A DNA stretch of 64,000 nt, from contig NZ_NSFT01000012.1 in assembly GCF_002294725.1 (NCBI RefSeq), positions 1 through 64,000 on the forward strand, given 5' to 3'. Below the pieces are notes generated by a model that was given only the letters and a program-made list of their open reading frames with translations, did not search any database and had not been told where the DNA came from. This DNA is from Mesorhizobium sp. WSM4313. Its GTDB lineage: Bacteria > Pseudomonadota > Alphaproteobacteria > Rhizobiales > Rhizobiaceae. Position numbers and translations under genes: made by a program. Position 1 is the stretch's first letter. Every line of letters starts with the position of its first letter. This document shows, piece by piece, positions 9,426 through 18,813 of this stretch.

Positions 9426-9513
9426 AAGCCGATCTCCGATCCCAATACAGGATCGGCAACCTCACAGATCGCGACCACTCCCGAAAGGTGGTCCGGAAAC
9501 ACCGCTCTGATGT

Positions 9514-10984
9514 CCGCTGTCAAGGTTTGGAACGCATGAGGTCGCCCGATCCGAGGAACGGCTGCTCATTCTGATGATCGCGCATGGGTGGGGAGGCGGA
9601 ACTGAAGGACGTCGGTGATCAAGCTCTGATGCGCGGGTTGGCTACCGCATTCCCGATTGTGCGTCCGGGGCTGTTCCTATCTTACTGCGGGCGTCGGTCG
9701 ATTTGCCGGCCACAAAGCGTCTGACGGGCATTCCCCTGCCGTGGTCCCGCCTCCGCCCATGCGCGATATGTGCGCCATCGCGGCGAGCGATCAGGTGACG
9801 CGCGCCTCCCTTGCGACTGCCCACATAAAGCCGACCAGTTCACGGGCGATCGCGGTGCAGACGACCGTTGTCCGTTTGCCCCGAGCGCTCAGCATGCGGT
9901 AGCGGGCTGTCAGGCGGGACTGCGCCTTCCAGGCGATCTCACGCACCTTCGGTGACGCCTGCTCCAACCGGTATAGCTTCGCCTTCCCGACCTTGGGCGG
10001 ATGTCGATAGGTCCAGGCGCTCTCGACCAACATGTGGCGAACCCGACCGTTGCCTGCCTTTGTGATGCCGCCGCGCCGGACTGTCTCCCCGGTTGAGCGC
10101 TCGCCGGGGACCCGACCGAGATATCCCATGAGCTGGCGTGGGCTTTCGAACCGGCTGGCGTCGCCGACTTCGGTGACGAACGTCACGGCGACAATTAGGT
10201 CTACCCCACGCAATGTCTGAAGCGCCCACACGATCGGTGCCAGCGACCAGGCCGGGACGAACTCTTCGATCACACGCTCCAGCCGCTCGACCCGCTCTTT
10301 CGAGACGCGCACCGCCTCGACCATCTCCTGGAGTGCGATCTGATGCGCGGGATGATCGAACCTTGTTCCTGAAGCCAGCGTAGATAGCGCATCGTCCAGC
10401 TCTTCTTTCGCGGATAGCTACGGCCGTGCTTGAGCATGAATGCGCTCACCTGCTGGCGATGGACCCGCAGCGTCTCGACCGCGCCCGCCCGCGCGCGAAC
10501 AAGATCCCGTATGGACTCGTGCCCTTCATCGGGAACCCACACCGCGGTCAGCTCGCCGGCGCGCAATAGTCGGGCAAGGGAAATGGCGTCTCGACGGTTC
10601 GTCTTCACCCGATCGCCGGGCTTCCTTGGTATCAATGATGGTGCAACCACGGTGCACTCGTGCCCGAGCGACCGGATCAGGCGATAAAGGCCGTACCCGG
10701 TCGGCCCAGCCTCATAGCAGAAATGCACGTAATCAAAGCGGCTGGCGATCCGGCCTATGACCCGCCGCATGCTGGTCGCCGACGCGTCGACCTCACCGAA
10801 GAACCGAACCTCTCCTTCCCGGCCTGCCTCCGCAATCGCAATAGCGTTCTTAAGCTTCGCAACATCGATTCCGACAAATGCTTCTCTATAATCCGCCACG
10901 GCTCGTCCTCCTGTGGTGAGGATCGGCTCGGCCCGTCCGAGCAACCCTCGGACGCGCAGTGTAGGGCGAGCCACCTCATCGGCA
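9514..10984 (-). mobile_element. IS110-family element B inside the IS66 element
   Basis: It holds one IS110-type transposase gene on the minus strand (9791-10899) with about 280 bp of non-coding sequence on the distal side. It sits between the tnpA promoter region and the IS66 right end. The ends are approximate, because IS110 elements usually lack inverted repeats and target duplications. Confidence 0.65.
9791..10899 (-). pseudogene. IS110 transposase B, single frameshift
   Basis: It starts at the GTG at 10899 behind a strong AGGAGGA site and reads VADYREAFVGIDVAKLKN, the DEDD RuvC-like N-terminus of IS110 transposases, with GDRVKTNRRDAISLARLLR. A one-base loss near 10362 after YLRWLQEQ shifts the frame. 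The C-terminal transposase_20 domain continues intact (LQTLRGVDLIVAVTFVTEVG, ESPRQLMGYLG, GGITKAGNGRVRHMLVESAW) to the stop at 9791. It differs clearly in sequence from IS110 element A. Confidence 0.85.
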
Positions 10985-11005
10985 GAGGCGGACATACGGT
11001 CTTAC

Positions 11006-11013
11006 TGTCAAGA
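11006..11013. repeat. 8-bp target duplication of the IS66 insertion (right)
   Basis: TGTCAAGA, identical to 4578-4585. It directly follows the IS66 end CTTAC, and the interrupted IS110 reading frame resumes here. Confidence 0.85.
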
Positions 11014-11444
11014 CGCTGACGACCCAGAATCGCCGGGCGCTGCTGACGGCCCTCAAGTCGCTTCAGGAAAAGGCCATCGCCATCGAGAACGACATCCGTG
11101 GCCTGTTTCGTAACTTCGGTCTCAAAGTTGGCATTGTCGACGGCCGGCAAATTCGCGGATCGCATCCGGGACCCTTCCGGTGACATTCCGGAACTCGAGA
11201 CATCATGGAGACGTTGCTCACCGCCCGTCGGAAACTTTGCGAGCAGTTCACGGTGCTACACGAAAGACTGTTGTCGATCGTGAGGGGTGACACGGTTTGC
11301 AGGCGGTTGATGACCGTGCTGGGCGTCGGCCCTATCGTTGCACTGGGTTTCAACGCCACGGTCGATATTCCTGCCCCCTTCAGGAATTCGAAGGACGTGG
11401 GGCCGTATCTCGGTTTGACGCCGCGGTTACATCAATCAGGCTAG
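11006..11444 (+). pseudogene. IS110 transposase A, C-terminal part (truncated)
   Basis: This continues the gene broken at 4585. It reads QEKAIAIENDIRGLFRNFGL, then LTARRKLCEQFTVLHERLLS, RRLMTVLGVGPIVAL and FRNSKDVGPYLGLTPRLHQSG, the second IS110 domain, with at least one frameshift near 11160-11200. It ends after the LTP segment, so about the last 90 residues of the usual family length are missing. Confidence 0.82.
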
Positions 11445-11454
11445 GATAATCGCG

Positions 11455-11930
11455 TCGGCAGGTCAGCCTAGGAAGCTTGAATGGGATTGACTTCAACACG
11501 CCGAATAGACAAGTCCAGGCATTTGGTGGAGCGGATTGAGAGTGAAGCGCTCGGGCTGGGAAGCCCATGCCTTGCAGATGAACTCGTAGGGTGAGACCTT
11601 TGAGGGCCTTCAGCCTGCGGCCGAAATTTGTAGGCCGCAACAAAGTCGGCAAGATGCCGACGCAGTTGGTCATGATCGTCGTAGTGGAAACGCTTGCCCG
11701 TCGCGTCCTTGATGGTGCGGTTCATTCGCTCGACCTAGCCGGTGGTCCAAGTATGCTTTGGCTTCGTGGTTCGAAGCACAGCGCGACGATGCGGCCCCCG
11801 AACGTGCTTGCGGGCTTCCTGGCGCCGCGACGAGCGCTTGCAGGCGCTGACGGTCGCTGGCCAAAACGGTGAAGGGGGATGCTATTGCGCATGCATCTAA
11901 CTCGCACGCCAAACCGCAAAACGGAATCCC
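11455..11930 (-). pseudogene. Transposase debris (IS481/IS630-like)
   Basis: On the minus strand, fragments in several frames resemble the C-terminal integrase end of IS481/IS630-type transposases: MNRTIKDATGKRFHYDDHDQ and LRRHLADFVAAYKF. They are preceded by a short HTH-type piece (ASDRQRLQALVAA) that belongs to the N-terminus of another transposase. It looks like a fusion of two truncated IS copies. Confidence 0.6.
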
Positions 11931-11961
11931 GAAATCGGACTCTTTTGATCCGATCAATCCA

Positions 11962-12969
11962 CTATGAGACGCCGATTCCGAAATAGCGGGTGTGGGCGAC
12001 ATTGAGGATGCGATTGATCAAGCTTACGAAGCTGTGTCCGCCGGCCGTTGCAGCTGTGCCATAACTGGAGTGTATACCAAGGGCCGGCACCGAGTTCATC
12101 TCTAGGACAAACGGTTGGCCTGAGCGATCGATCCGGAAATCGACGCGGGCATAGTCCCGGCAGTGGCAGGCACGGAAGGTCGCAACCGAAATATCCCGTA
12201 ACATCGTCTCAAGCCCGCTCTCGATTTTCGCCGGGCAAATCTTGGGCACCGCTGCGGCCGCCACGTACTTCGCATCCCAATTCATAACACGCGTTTCGCG
12301 GTCACCGAAGTCCTGCTCCACTAGAGGCAAAACTTCGGGCTCCCCGTTTCCGAGCAACGCAACGCAGATTTCCCGCCCCTCGATGTATTCCTCCACTAGC
12401 GCATCCTGAGCATGCTGCGTGACGATCACTTCGACGGCCTGCCGCAACTTAGAGTGTTCATGTATGATCTGCAATCCGAAGCTGCAGTCCTCCTCCCGCG
12501 GCTTCACTACCACTGGGAATCTCAGGTCGCCGGTGTTCTCGGTGCCGCGACGCATCACGCGAAAGTTCGGAGTCGGCACGCCCTGATCGCGGATGAGCAT
12601 TTTGGTAATGACTTTGTCTCCCGTCAGCCCAATCCCGAAGGGGCTACATCCAGTGTATGGAACACCGGCCATCTCAAGCATGGCAGGAACATGAGTGTAA
12701 CGCTTTTCGCCCTGAATTCCCTCCGCCAAGTTGAAGACCATTCCCGAGGGGCGACCTTGCGGATCAGGTGGCATGAACCGCTCGAGACTGGCGAGCAGTC
12801 CTTTATCGCCTTCACACACTACCGTCTCGTGGCCGCCCTCTTGAAGTGCCGCCACCACATCTTCCAACGTGCCGCTATGCGGCCAAGGCTGCGGCGGCTG
12901 CGGACAAGGCTGACCGAACCGGTTAATCACACCGTTGAAATCACTGTTCGTTACGATGGCTACTCGCAT
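11962..12969 (-). CDS. ATP-grasp ligase, D-alanine-D-alanine ligase-like
   Basis: This 335-residue ATP-grasp protein resembles D-Ala-D-Ala ligases, which join two amino or hydroxy acids using ATP. Visible motifs are LTGDKVITKMLIRDQGVPTP (start of the ATP-grasp fold, near 117-136), the ATP-binding lysine in FPVVVKPREEDCSFGL, EEYIEGREICVALLG, and the metal-binding end YARVDFRIDRSGQPFVLEMN with NSVPALG. A good AAAGGAG site precedes the ATG. It stands alone, far from cell-wall genes and between IS remnants, so an accessory role (dipeptide-like or modified amino-acid ligation) is as likely as peptidoglycan synthesis. The substrate is not predictable. Confidence 0.8.
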   Translation of the reverse strand: MRVAIVTNSDFNGVINRFGQPCPQPPQPWPHSGTLEDVVAALQEGGHETVVCEGDKGLLASLERFMPPDPQGRPSGMVFNLAEGIQGEKRYTHVPAMLEMAGVPYTGCSPFGIGLTGDKVITKMLIRDQGVPTPNFRVMRRGTENTGDLRFPVVVKPREEDCSFGLQIIHEHSKLRQAVEVIVTQHAQDALVEEYIEGREICVALLGNGEPEVLPLVEQDFGDRETRVMNWDAKYVAAAAVPKICPAKIESGLETMLRDISVATFRACHCRDYARVDFRIDRSGQPFVLEMNSVPALGIHSSYGTAATAGGHSFVSLINRILNVAHTRYFGIGVS

Positions 12970-13790
12970 GAGCTATCTCCTTTGACGTTTGTCTGCTGTC
13001 ACGAAACCAATGAAAACTGGATGGAGGCCAACCGCTATATCAACATTGACGACCTGCACGAGTACAAGAGGCTCGAAGCACCATGGCTGACCCTTTTCAC
13101 AACCCCCTCCACAAACATAGGTCCACCACCCGGTTCCCTCTCCGGTTCCCGACCCTTTCCGCTGGCGGTGCTCTTTTTGCCCAAGTAGCTCGAAAGACGG
13201 CGAGTTGGGTTGCGGTACCATCAATAAAGCCTTATGCAGGGTTTATGCCAAAACAGATGATAACCGGCGGATGAGAGCGCTCCGACGCGAAATGATCGCT
13301 TCAAAAACCGTGCCAACCTCGCAAAATGCACGTCGGCCAGTGCTTTGAGTTTGATATCAAACTTACGGTCATATCAGGTACTAAACTGGCCCGCACAACC
13401 ACTATGTCGCAGGCGCGACAAAATCCGACAGAGATCGTATCCCAGGGGACGAGCGGCGACCCATCCGCAGTCTTTTGACGCTCGCCGGTCCCTTACATCG
13501 AGCCCTGGCGTCCAGAATTGAAGTTGGGCGAAGGCGATCCGCATAATCGTATGCCCGGCCTGGCCGGCTTCAACGTGCGAGCGCTGCAGCAGTTTCAACA
13601 ATGATGGCGAGTCGGCATAAATCTTCTTGAGAGGCTGGCGCTTAATCCCGGAACAAACGCGGCAATCAGCACTTCGCCTTGCTCATTTCGATGACGGCCA
13701 TAGTGTTATTGCGCGCTTCAAAAGCTGGACAGCGATTCCGCTAATTCCCGGACAGCGTTTTCACAAAAGTCCGACAGTTCGTCGAGGTTG
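12970..13790. other. Gene-poor region with a 16-bp perfect palindrome
   Basis: I recognise no gene here. The one clear structure is the palindrome AGTTTGATATCAAACT at 13348-13363. Confidence 0.5.
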
Positions 13791-13799
13791 GTCCTCGGC

Positions 13800-14200
13800 A
13801 GCCTGGTTGCTGTAGGGCTGATTGATTTCGGTGTTCTCGGAGTCGGTCAAGAGGGCCGAGGCTTTTTTCTTCGGATGCTCTCGCCCTGAAGGGCGATGCG
13901 GTGTGCATTGTGCACGAGCGGTCGTGTATAGCGTCGGCGACCGTGCTGTCGTTAATAAGGTCGTGCCAGCTTGCCACGGGGACCTGGGCGGTGATCAGGG
14001 TGGATTTTCTCTGATAGCGCTCCTCGACGATTTTCGAAGAGGTGGAAGCGCTGCTGATCGGAGAGAGCATGGTTGCCGAAGTCGTCGTGGATGAGCCAAG
14101 TGGACACGGGTGAGCTTGTCGATGAGGCGGGGAAAGGAACCATCGATGCGTCGCTCTCGAACAGGATAACAGTGCGGCTTCGGAAAAGTCCGGACAGGCT
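13800..14200 (-). pseudogene. istB: IS21-family IstB fragment
   Basis: Reading the minus strand across two frames gives LIHDDFGNHALSDQQRFHLF, then IVEERYQRKSTLITAQVPVA and SWHDLINDSTVADAI-DR, the C-terminal part of the IS21 ATP-binding helper protein IstB. The Walker A region and the istA partner are absent, and there are at least two frameshifts. Confidence 0.75.
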
Positions 14201-14539
14201 TTCCGGTAATCTCAATGATGAGATCCGCGCCCGCCGTTCCAAAAAAAGGTTCGGCACGAAGCCCGCATTTTTTGCACTGGGCTTACGGCGTGCTGATCCA
14301 CTGTTTCGTCATTACTATTCCCGAGCCTTGCAACCGAGCCGGAAGCGTCAGGCGAATGCAGGATTCCTGCGCTCGTAGAGCGTCCCAGCTTGGTCAGCAC
14401 AACCTGACGATACGCGCCATCTTGGCGGCAAAGGCATTTGACGCAGCTGAATTGTCACGATCAGACGGCAGTTGGATCCTCATTGGATGGCCAGTGTTGC
14501 AAAAATCACAGGCTGGAGATCGGACTTGCGCCCTGGTGA

Positions 14540-15000
14540 ATTTCCGCCACCGCATCGGGGTCGGTCTTCAACCCGGCAACTTCGACTTCCCAATTATAAT
14601 AGAGACCGCGGCCGGGGCTTTGGCGGAGAGGGTCAGTCCTGGCGATGCCTCTCTCGAGCCGGCCTACATTGCAGCTGCCAGGCGGTTGGTTGAGCGCGGA
14701 GCCGTCGCGATAACCAGGGACTGCGGCTTCAGTATCTGGTGCCAGGCTGCACTGGCCACGTCTGTCAAACTTCCCGTGGCCATGTCGAGCCTGCTACTGG
14801 CGCCCACGCTCCTCCGGCAGCTTCCGGCCGGCGCAAAGCTCGCCGTCTGGCCGCAGACTCAAGACACTGCGGCGAAGAGCTGCTGGGCATGGATTCATCC
14901 GCAGGGGCAAGAGTAGCCATCGGCGGCATCGAAGGTAATACGCGGCCGGCTAGTGTTACCGAAATGGAGTCCCCGGGTTGCAGTCTGTGTCGCGACTTCG
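14540..15000 (+). pseudogene. Asp/Glu racemase-like protein, broken
   Basis: The segment GNFDFPIIIETAAGALAERV, AYIAAARRLVERGAVAITRD and CGFSIWCQAALA, then VKLPVAMSSLLLAPTLLRQL, matches the aspartate/glutamate/hydantoin racemase superfamily, including the second-half catalytic Cys in TRDCGF. Near 14850 the frame shifts and the tail continues as LAADSRHCGEELLGMDS and VAIGGIEG. The N-terminal start with its first catalytic Cys is not found. It lies next to the amidase and M20 genes but on the opposite strand. Confidence 0.65.
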
Positions 15001-15186
15001 CGCCGCACATCCCAAGATTGACGCACTCCTATTTGAATGTACATTGTCCCCGATGGTGACGTCAGCAATCCGTCGTAGGACAGGACTGCCCATCTATGAC
15101 GCCGCGCCCCTTTATCGAATGACATTCGCGTCCGTGGCTTGACCGCTTGGAGGCCGTCAGGTGCTTGAGCGCGGCAGTCTCAAGTT

Positions 15187-16620
15187 TTAAGGGGTGGCAG
15201 CGTGGAATCTGCTCCTCGCGAAAGAAGGAAGCCCCAGGCGACTTTCGATCGTATATGCCGCGGCTAGGACGGAGGTGTCGGAATAGCGCGCGCCGACCAG
15301 TTGTAGCCCGACGGGCAGCCCTTGATCATCCAGGCCCGATGGAATCGATGCTGCTGGTTGCTGGGTCAAGTTGAAAGGGTAGGTGAAGGGCGTCCAGTCC
15401 ACCCACCCCTTGTAACTATCATCCGGCACATTTCGCCCGACGGGGAACGGCGCGATAGGCATCGTCGGTGTGACCAAGAGATCGTAATTTTCGTGGAACT
15501 TCGCCATCAGAGCGGAGAGCTCGAACCGCATCGCCTCAGCTTCCTGAAATTCGGTAAGGGTGATCTTCAGCCCGCGTTCGGCACCTTCCAGAAAGCCAGG
15601 ATCTAGTAATTGTCTTTGCTGTTTGTTCATTCGTGACACAATACGGGCGGCGCCAGCGAACCAGAATGTAGAAAACACCTCCACCGGATCCGCAAATCCC
15701 GGATTGACTTCGGCCACCTCGGCCCCAAGAGCTCGAAGCTGGTCGATCGCATTATCGGTAACGTTTTGGATATCTCGCGCCACCTTGACATAGCCGAGGT
15801 TCCGACTGTAGCCGATCCGCAGGCCCCTGATGGTGGTCTTTGCTGGATCGGGGTCGAGACCTAGGTACGCCGGACCCGCATAGCCATCGCGAGCGTCCTT
15901 TCGTGCAATCACATTCATCATCAGGATCGCATCCGCAACGGTGCGGGTCACCGGCCCCAAATGAGACAGCGTTGTCATGGCGCTAGCTGGCCATTGCGGA
16001 ACGATGCCGAAGGTTGGCTTGAAGCCGAAGGTCCCCGTGAAGCTCGCCGGTATCCGGATTGATCCCCCGCCGTCGCTACCCTGATGAAGAAAGCCAAGGT
16101 TGAGCGCAGCCGCAACTGCCGCCCCTCCCGACGACCCGCCTGGTGTCAGGTCAGGATTCCAGGGATTGCGGGTGATCCCGTAGACCGGGCTGTCTGTTAC
16201 CCCTTTCCAGCCAAATTCTGGAGTGGTTGTCTTGCCCAGGATAACGCCACCGGTCTCACGGATACGGGCTGGAACAGGGGCGTCTTCAGTCCAGGGTCCC
16301 TCGGTGCTGCCGGACAATGAGCCACGTCTTGTCGGCCAGCCTCGTGTCAAGGTGAGGTCTTTGATGGTGGCCGGAATGCCATCTAGTACTCCGGCTGGTT
16401 CCCCCTTCATCCATCGACCCTCCGAGGCCCGGGCAGCAGACCTGGCCCCTTCGTGGTCGACGAGGCAAAATGCGTTCAGCGCCGGGTTGTTGGCGTCGAT
16501 GCGGCTGAGACAGTCATCGACGACTTCAACAGGCGAGAGCTGCCGCCTTCGGTAGAGTTCCAGGCATTCGCACGCCGACAGACCCTCAAGAGATGTTGGC
16601 ACGGATGAACGAGTTTTCAT
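15187..16620 (-). CDS. Amidase (amidase signature family)
   Basis: This 477-residue enzyme hydrolyses carboxamides to acid and ammonia or amine. The Ser-cisSer-Lys triad is visible: Lys87 in PATIKDLT, Ser163 in TPGGSSGGAA and Ser187 in SDGGGSIRIPAS. Length and motif spacing are standard for the family. There is no signal peptide, so it is cytoplasmic. It is transcribed in the same direction as the M20 amidohydrolase 80 bp upstream, probably in one operon. Exact substrate unknown: an aryl or acyl amide, or the amide of an N-acylated amino acid. Glu-tRNA amidotransferase GatA is unlikely because no gatB or gatC is near. Confidence 0.9.
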   Translation of the reverse strand: MKTRSSVPTSLEGLSACECLELYRRRQLSPVEVVDDCLSRIDANNPALNAFCLVDHEGARSAARASEGRWMKGEPAGVLDGIPATIKDLTLTRGWPTRRGSLSGSTEGPWTEDAPVPARIRETGGVILGKTTTPEFGWKGVTDSPVYGITRNPWNPDLTPGGSSGGAAVAAALNLGFLHQGSDGGGSIRIPASFTGTFGFKPTFGIVPQWPASAMTTLSHLGPVTRTVADAILMMNVIARKDARDGYAGPAYLGLDPDPAKTTIRGLRIGYSRNLGYVKVARDIQNVTDNAIDQLRALGAEVAEVNPGFADPVEVFSTFWFAGAARIVSRMNKQQRQLLDPGFLEGAERGLKITLTEFQEAEAMRFELSALMAKFHENYDLLVTPTMPIAPFPVGRNVPDDSYKGWVDWTPFTYPFNLTQQPAASIPSGLDDQGLPVGLQLVGARYSDTSVLAAAYTIESRLGLPSFARSRFHAATP

Positions 16621-16699
16621 TTTACGAGGTCCGCTACATTCAAGCCTGGCATAAGACGGCAGTTATTCATTCGTTCTGCGGCCCTTGTCAGACCGATCA

Positions 16700-17887
16700 T
16701 CAAGACGTCGGACGGGATCCCAACGTGTTCTCTACGAGCTTGATCCAGTACGATGTTCCATAAGGAATCGCCTCGTCGTTGAAATTGTAGGCAGGGTGAT
16801 GCAGGCCGGCGCTGTCACCGTTCCCGCACCAGACGAAAGCACCCGGCCGCGCCTGCGCCAGGAAGGAGAAATCTTCCCCCCCCATTACCGGTGGCGTCTC
16901 GAGCACATTGTTTTCACCGGCCACGCCCTTGGCCGCGCTTCTCGCAAGGTCGGTCTGCTGGACCTCATTGAAGAGAATTGCGTCGAAGCTCTGAAATTTA
17001 ATATCTATCTTCGCGCCGGTTATCTGGGCGATGCCGGCGACCACTTCGCCCACCCGCTCCTTCACGAACTTGCGCACCTCCGGCTTTAGCGTCCGCATGG
17101 TGCCCACCAACTCCGCTGTTTGCGGAACGACGGGGACTAGTCTCTGCCCGGACTGGAACTGGTGGAACGAAATTCCTGCCGAGTCGACAGGGTCAATGTT
17201 CTGAGCCAGGATATGCTGCAGGGCCGTCACAAGCTGAGCGCCGACCAGAATCGGATCGATGCATTCATGAGGCCTTCCAGGGTGCCCCCCTCGCCCTTCA
17301 ATGCTAATTTCTATGCTATCAGTTGCCGCCATCACTGGACCTTGCCGGATTCCGAAGACACCTACCGGCAAGCCCGGACGATTGTGCATTCCGTAGATGT
17401 GCTCGATGCCGAACCGCTCCATCAAACCGTCATCTAGCATGGCAACGGCGCCGGTACCGATCTCCTCGGCAGGTTGGAAGATCATGACCGCCGTTCCAGC
17501 GAAATTCCGAGTATCGGCAAGATAGCGCGCGGCACCCAACAGCATCGCGGTGTGGCCGTCATGCCCACACGCATGCATCAAGCCCTTGTTCTTGGACGCA
17601 TAGGGCAGATCGGTCGCTTCGTTGATCGGCAGCGCATCCATGTCAGCGCGCAATCCGATAACCTTTGGGTTACCGTCGCTCACGACGCCGTTGCCCTTGA
17701 TGACGCCAACGACGCCGGTTTTGCCGATGCCGGTCGCGACGGCGTCGCAGCCGAATTCGCGCAGGCGCTCGGCGACAAATGCCGAAGTACGGGGGATGTC
17801 GAAGCCCAGTTCGGGATGTGCATGGATGTCCCGGCGCCAAGCCACTATCTCGGGGAGAAACTCTGCGACGCTATTGAGAATTGCCAC
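16700..17887 (-). CDS. M20 amidohydrolase (hippurate hydrolase/N-acyl-amino-acid deacylase type)
   Basis: This 395-residue member of the M20D family hydrolyses N-acyl amino acids. Metal-site motifs: LRADMDALPI, the strictly placed MHACGHDGHTAMLLGAA, FQPAEE and, near the end, MGGEDFSFLA. I chose the GTG at 17887 because it follows GAAAGGAAAG at proper spacing and gives the usual family N-terminus (LPEIVAWRRDIHAHPELGFD). A longer in-frame start to 17977 adds a basic leader with no family similarity. It probably forms an operon with the amidase downstream. A ~120-bp element shared with the Lrp gene promoter lies about 190 bp upstream and may bind the regulator. Confidence 0.9.
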   Translation of the reverse strand: MAILNSVAEFLPEIVAWRRDIHAHPELGFDIPRTSAFVAERLREFGCDAVATGIGKTGVVGVIKGNGVVSDGNPKVIGLRADMDALPINEATDLPYASKNKGLMHACGHDGHTAMLLGAARYLADTRNFAGTAVMIFQPAEEIGTGAVAMLDDGLMERFGIEHIYGMHNRPGLPVGVFGIRQGPVMAATDSIEISIEGRGGHPGRPHECIDPILVGAQLVTALQHILAQNIDPVDSAGISFHQFQSGQRLVPVVPQTAELVGTMRTLKPEVRKFVKERVGEVVAGIAQITGAKIDIKFQSFDAILFNEVQQTDLARSAAKGVAGENNVLETPPVMGGEDFSFLAQARPGAFVWCGNGDSAGLHHPAYNFNDEAIPYGTSYWIKLVENTLGSRPTS

Positions 17888-18067
17888 GGGGACTTTCCTT
17901 TCTTGCCGGTTGCAGGCGAATTTCACGCTTTGTCCTTGCGAGAGCCGGGAGACCCGTTTCCGCGCTGCCGGGAGCACAGCATCCTCTGTGCGACGTAGGC
18001 ACCCCAGCTATTCCGCCGACTGAAGCCGCTCCAATTAGCCGGGGACCGACAATCCTGAATTCCGCTC

Positions 18068-18186
18068 CGCCCAGAATGTAGCAAGTGCCAAAGAGCTTGG
18101 TTGCGCGAAGGGCGCCTTGGTCCCGCAGAATATCATCGTTTTTTGGTCATTGGCGCATAACACCTGCAGGCTGAGAGGAGGTGCCC
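18068..18186. repeat. ~120-bp repeat R1 upstream of the M20 gene (putative regulatory region)
   Basis: It is similar to R2 (18814-18944), with an identical 18-bp block AATGTAGCAAGTGCCAAA at 18076-18093. Further matching blocks follow in the same order (CGCAGAA, ATC-CGTTT-TT, GGCGCA/TGCGCA, GAGGNGGTGCC-like end). R1 lies upstream of the M20 gene and R2 upstream of the Lrp-type gene in the same orientation, which suggests a shared operator and promoter. Confidence 0.7.
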
Positions 18187-18296
18187 TGGTATATATGCGG
18201 GACCATTCAAAATAGGACAGCCGACATTCAGAAGTGCGGGACAACTGCGACCCGCGGAAGGCGCGTGGTGGTTGCCTGGGCGGGCTCTTTTGAAGG

Positions 18297-18764
18297 CTAC
18301 TCTTCAGCAATTGGCAGAGCAAACGACGCCTTGATCCGATCCATTACAACGATTGTCTTGAACCCCTTTACTTCAAGATGTTCGTAAAAAAAACGACGGG
18401 TAAACGCCTCGTACTCGGCCATGTCCTGAGCAGAGACCGTAATAATAAAATCCGCTTCACCCGTAACGTAGTAAGCGTTCATGATCTCAGGCGTCCGCCG
18501 AATTGCCTGCTTGAAACGATCGATGATATCGGCGCGATCGCGCTCGAGAGTGATGGATACCAGCAGGAGCAGGGGCCGACCGACGGCTTCCGGTGAAACT
18601 ATGGCAACGTCCGCTTCGATGACGCCAGCGTCTCGAAGTCGCTTTAATCTCCGCTGACAAGCGGTAGCCGATAGTCCGGCAAGTTCGCCCAATTCCTCTG
18701 TCGTAAGGCGATTGTTGCGCTGCACGACGTTGAGAATCTTCCGGTCAATTCGATCCAGATCCAT
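18297..18764 (-). CDS. Lrp/AsnC-family transcriptional regulator
   Basis: This 155-residue regulator starts with the typical LDRIDRKILNVVQRNNRLTT. The helix-turn-helix is near residues 20-45 (TEELGELAGLSATACQRRLK, RLRDAGVIEADVA). The ligand-binding RAM domain fills the C-terminal half (EIMNAYYVTGEADFIITVSA). Members bind amino acids and usually control neighbouring amino-acid catabolic genes and themselves. Placement upstream of the M20 and amidase genes, and the duplicated upstream element (R1, R2), suggest autoregulation and control of that operon. Confidence 0.92.
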   Translation of the reverse strand: MDLDRIDRKILNVVQRNNRLTTEELGELAGLSATACQRRLKRLRDAGVIEADVAIVSPEAVGRPLLLLVSITLERDRADIIDRFKQAIRRTPEIMNAYYVTGEADFIITVSAQDMAEYEAFTRRFFYEHLEVKGFKTIVVMDRIKASFALPIAEE

Positions 18765-18813
18765 TCACAATCTCTGCTCATGATGATATCGGCCAATGCC
18801 AAGGCCGCCAGTC

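Larger units (their letters stand above)
4586..11005 (-). mobile_element. IS66-family element with two nested insertions
   Basis: It is bounded by GTAAG at 4586 and CTTAC at 11005, imperfect inverted ends flanked by an 8-bp target duplication. It contains tnpA, tnpB and tnpC on the minus strand. Without the 2.44-kb serine-recombinase unit in tnpC and the ~1.5-kb IS110-type element near the right end, the length is about 2.5 kb, the usual IS66 size. tnpB and tnpC carry frameshifts, so the element is probably dead. Confidence 0.85.
4114..11447 (+). mobile_element. IS110-family element A, split by a 6.4-kb insertion
   Basis: The left part (4114-4585) holds the element end and the 5' half of a transposase gene. 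The right part (11006-11447) continues the same transposase. Removing 4586-11013 restores an uninterrupted reading of LFRPVHVK-TL, so the two parts are one element split by the IS66-type insertion. The right end is missing: the transposase stops about 90 residues early, near 11444, where other IS debris begins. Confidence 0.8.

Noticed and set aside
9491..9508. Right end of the IS66 element at 9508
   Set aside because: The sequence resembles the left end, but the 8-bp target duplication and the resumption of the IS110 frame place the true end at 11005.
10362..10364. Programmed frameshift in IS110 transposase B
   Set aside because: No slippery sequence is seen, and IS110 transposases are not known to use frameshifting. 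A one-base loss is simpler.
14215..14916. A complete 233-residue plus-strand protein
   Set aside because: Only the part from about 14540 matches a family (Asp/Glu racemase). The first 100 residues are unrelated and the C-terminus is frameshifted.
18076..18093. TGGCACTTGC on the minus strand looked like a sigma-54 promoter
   Set aside because: The GG and GC dinucleotides are too close together for the -24/-12 spacing of RpoN promoters.
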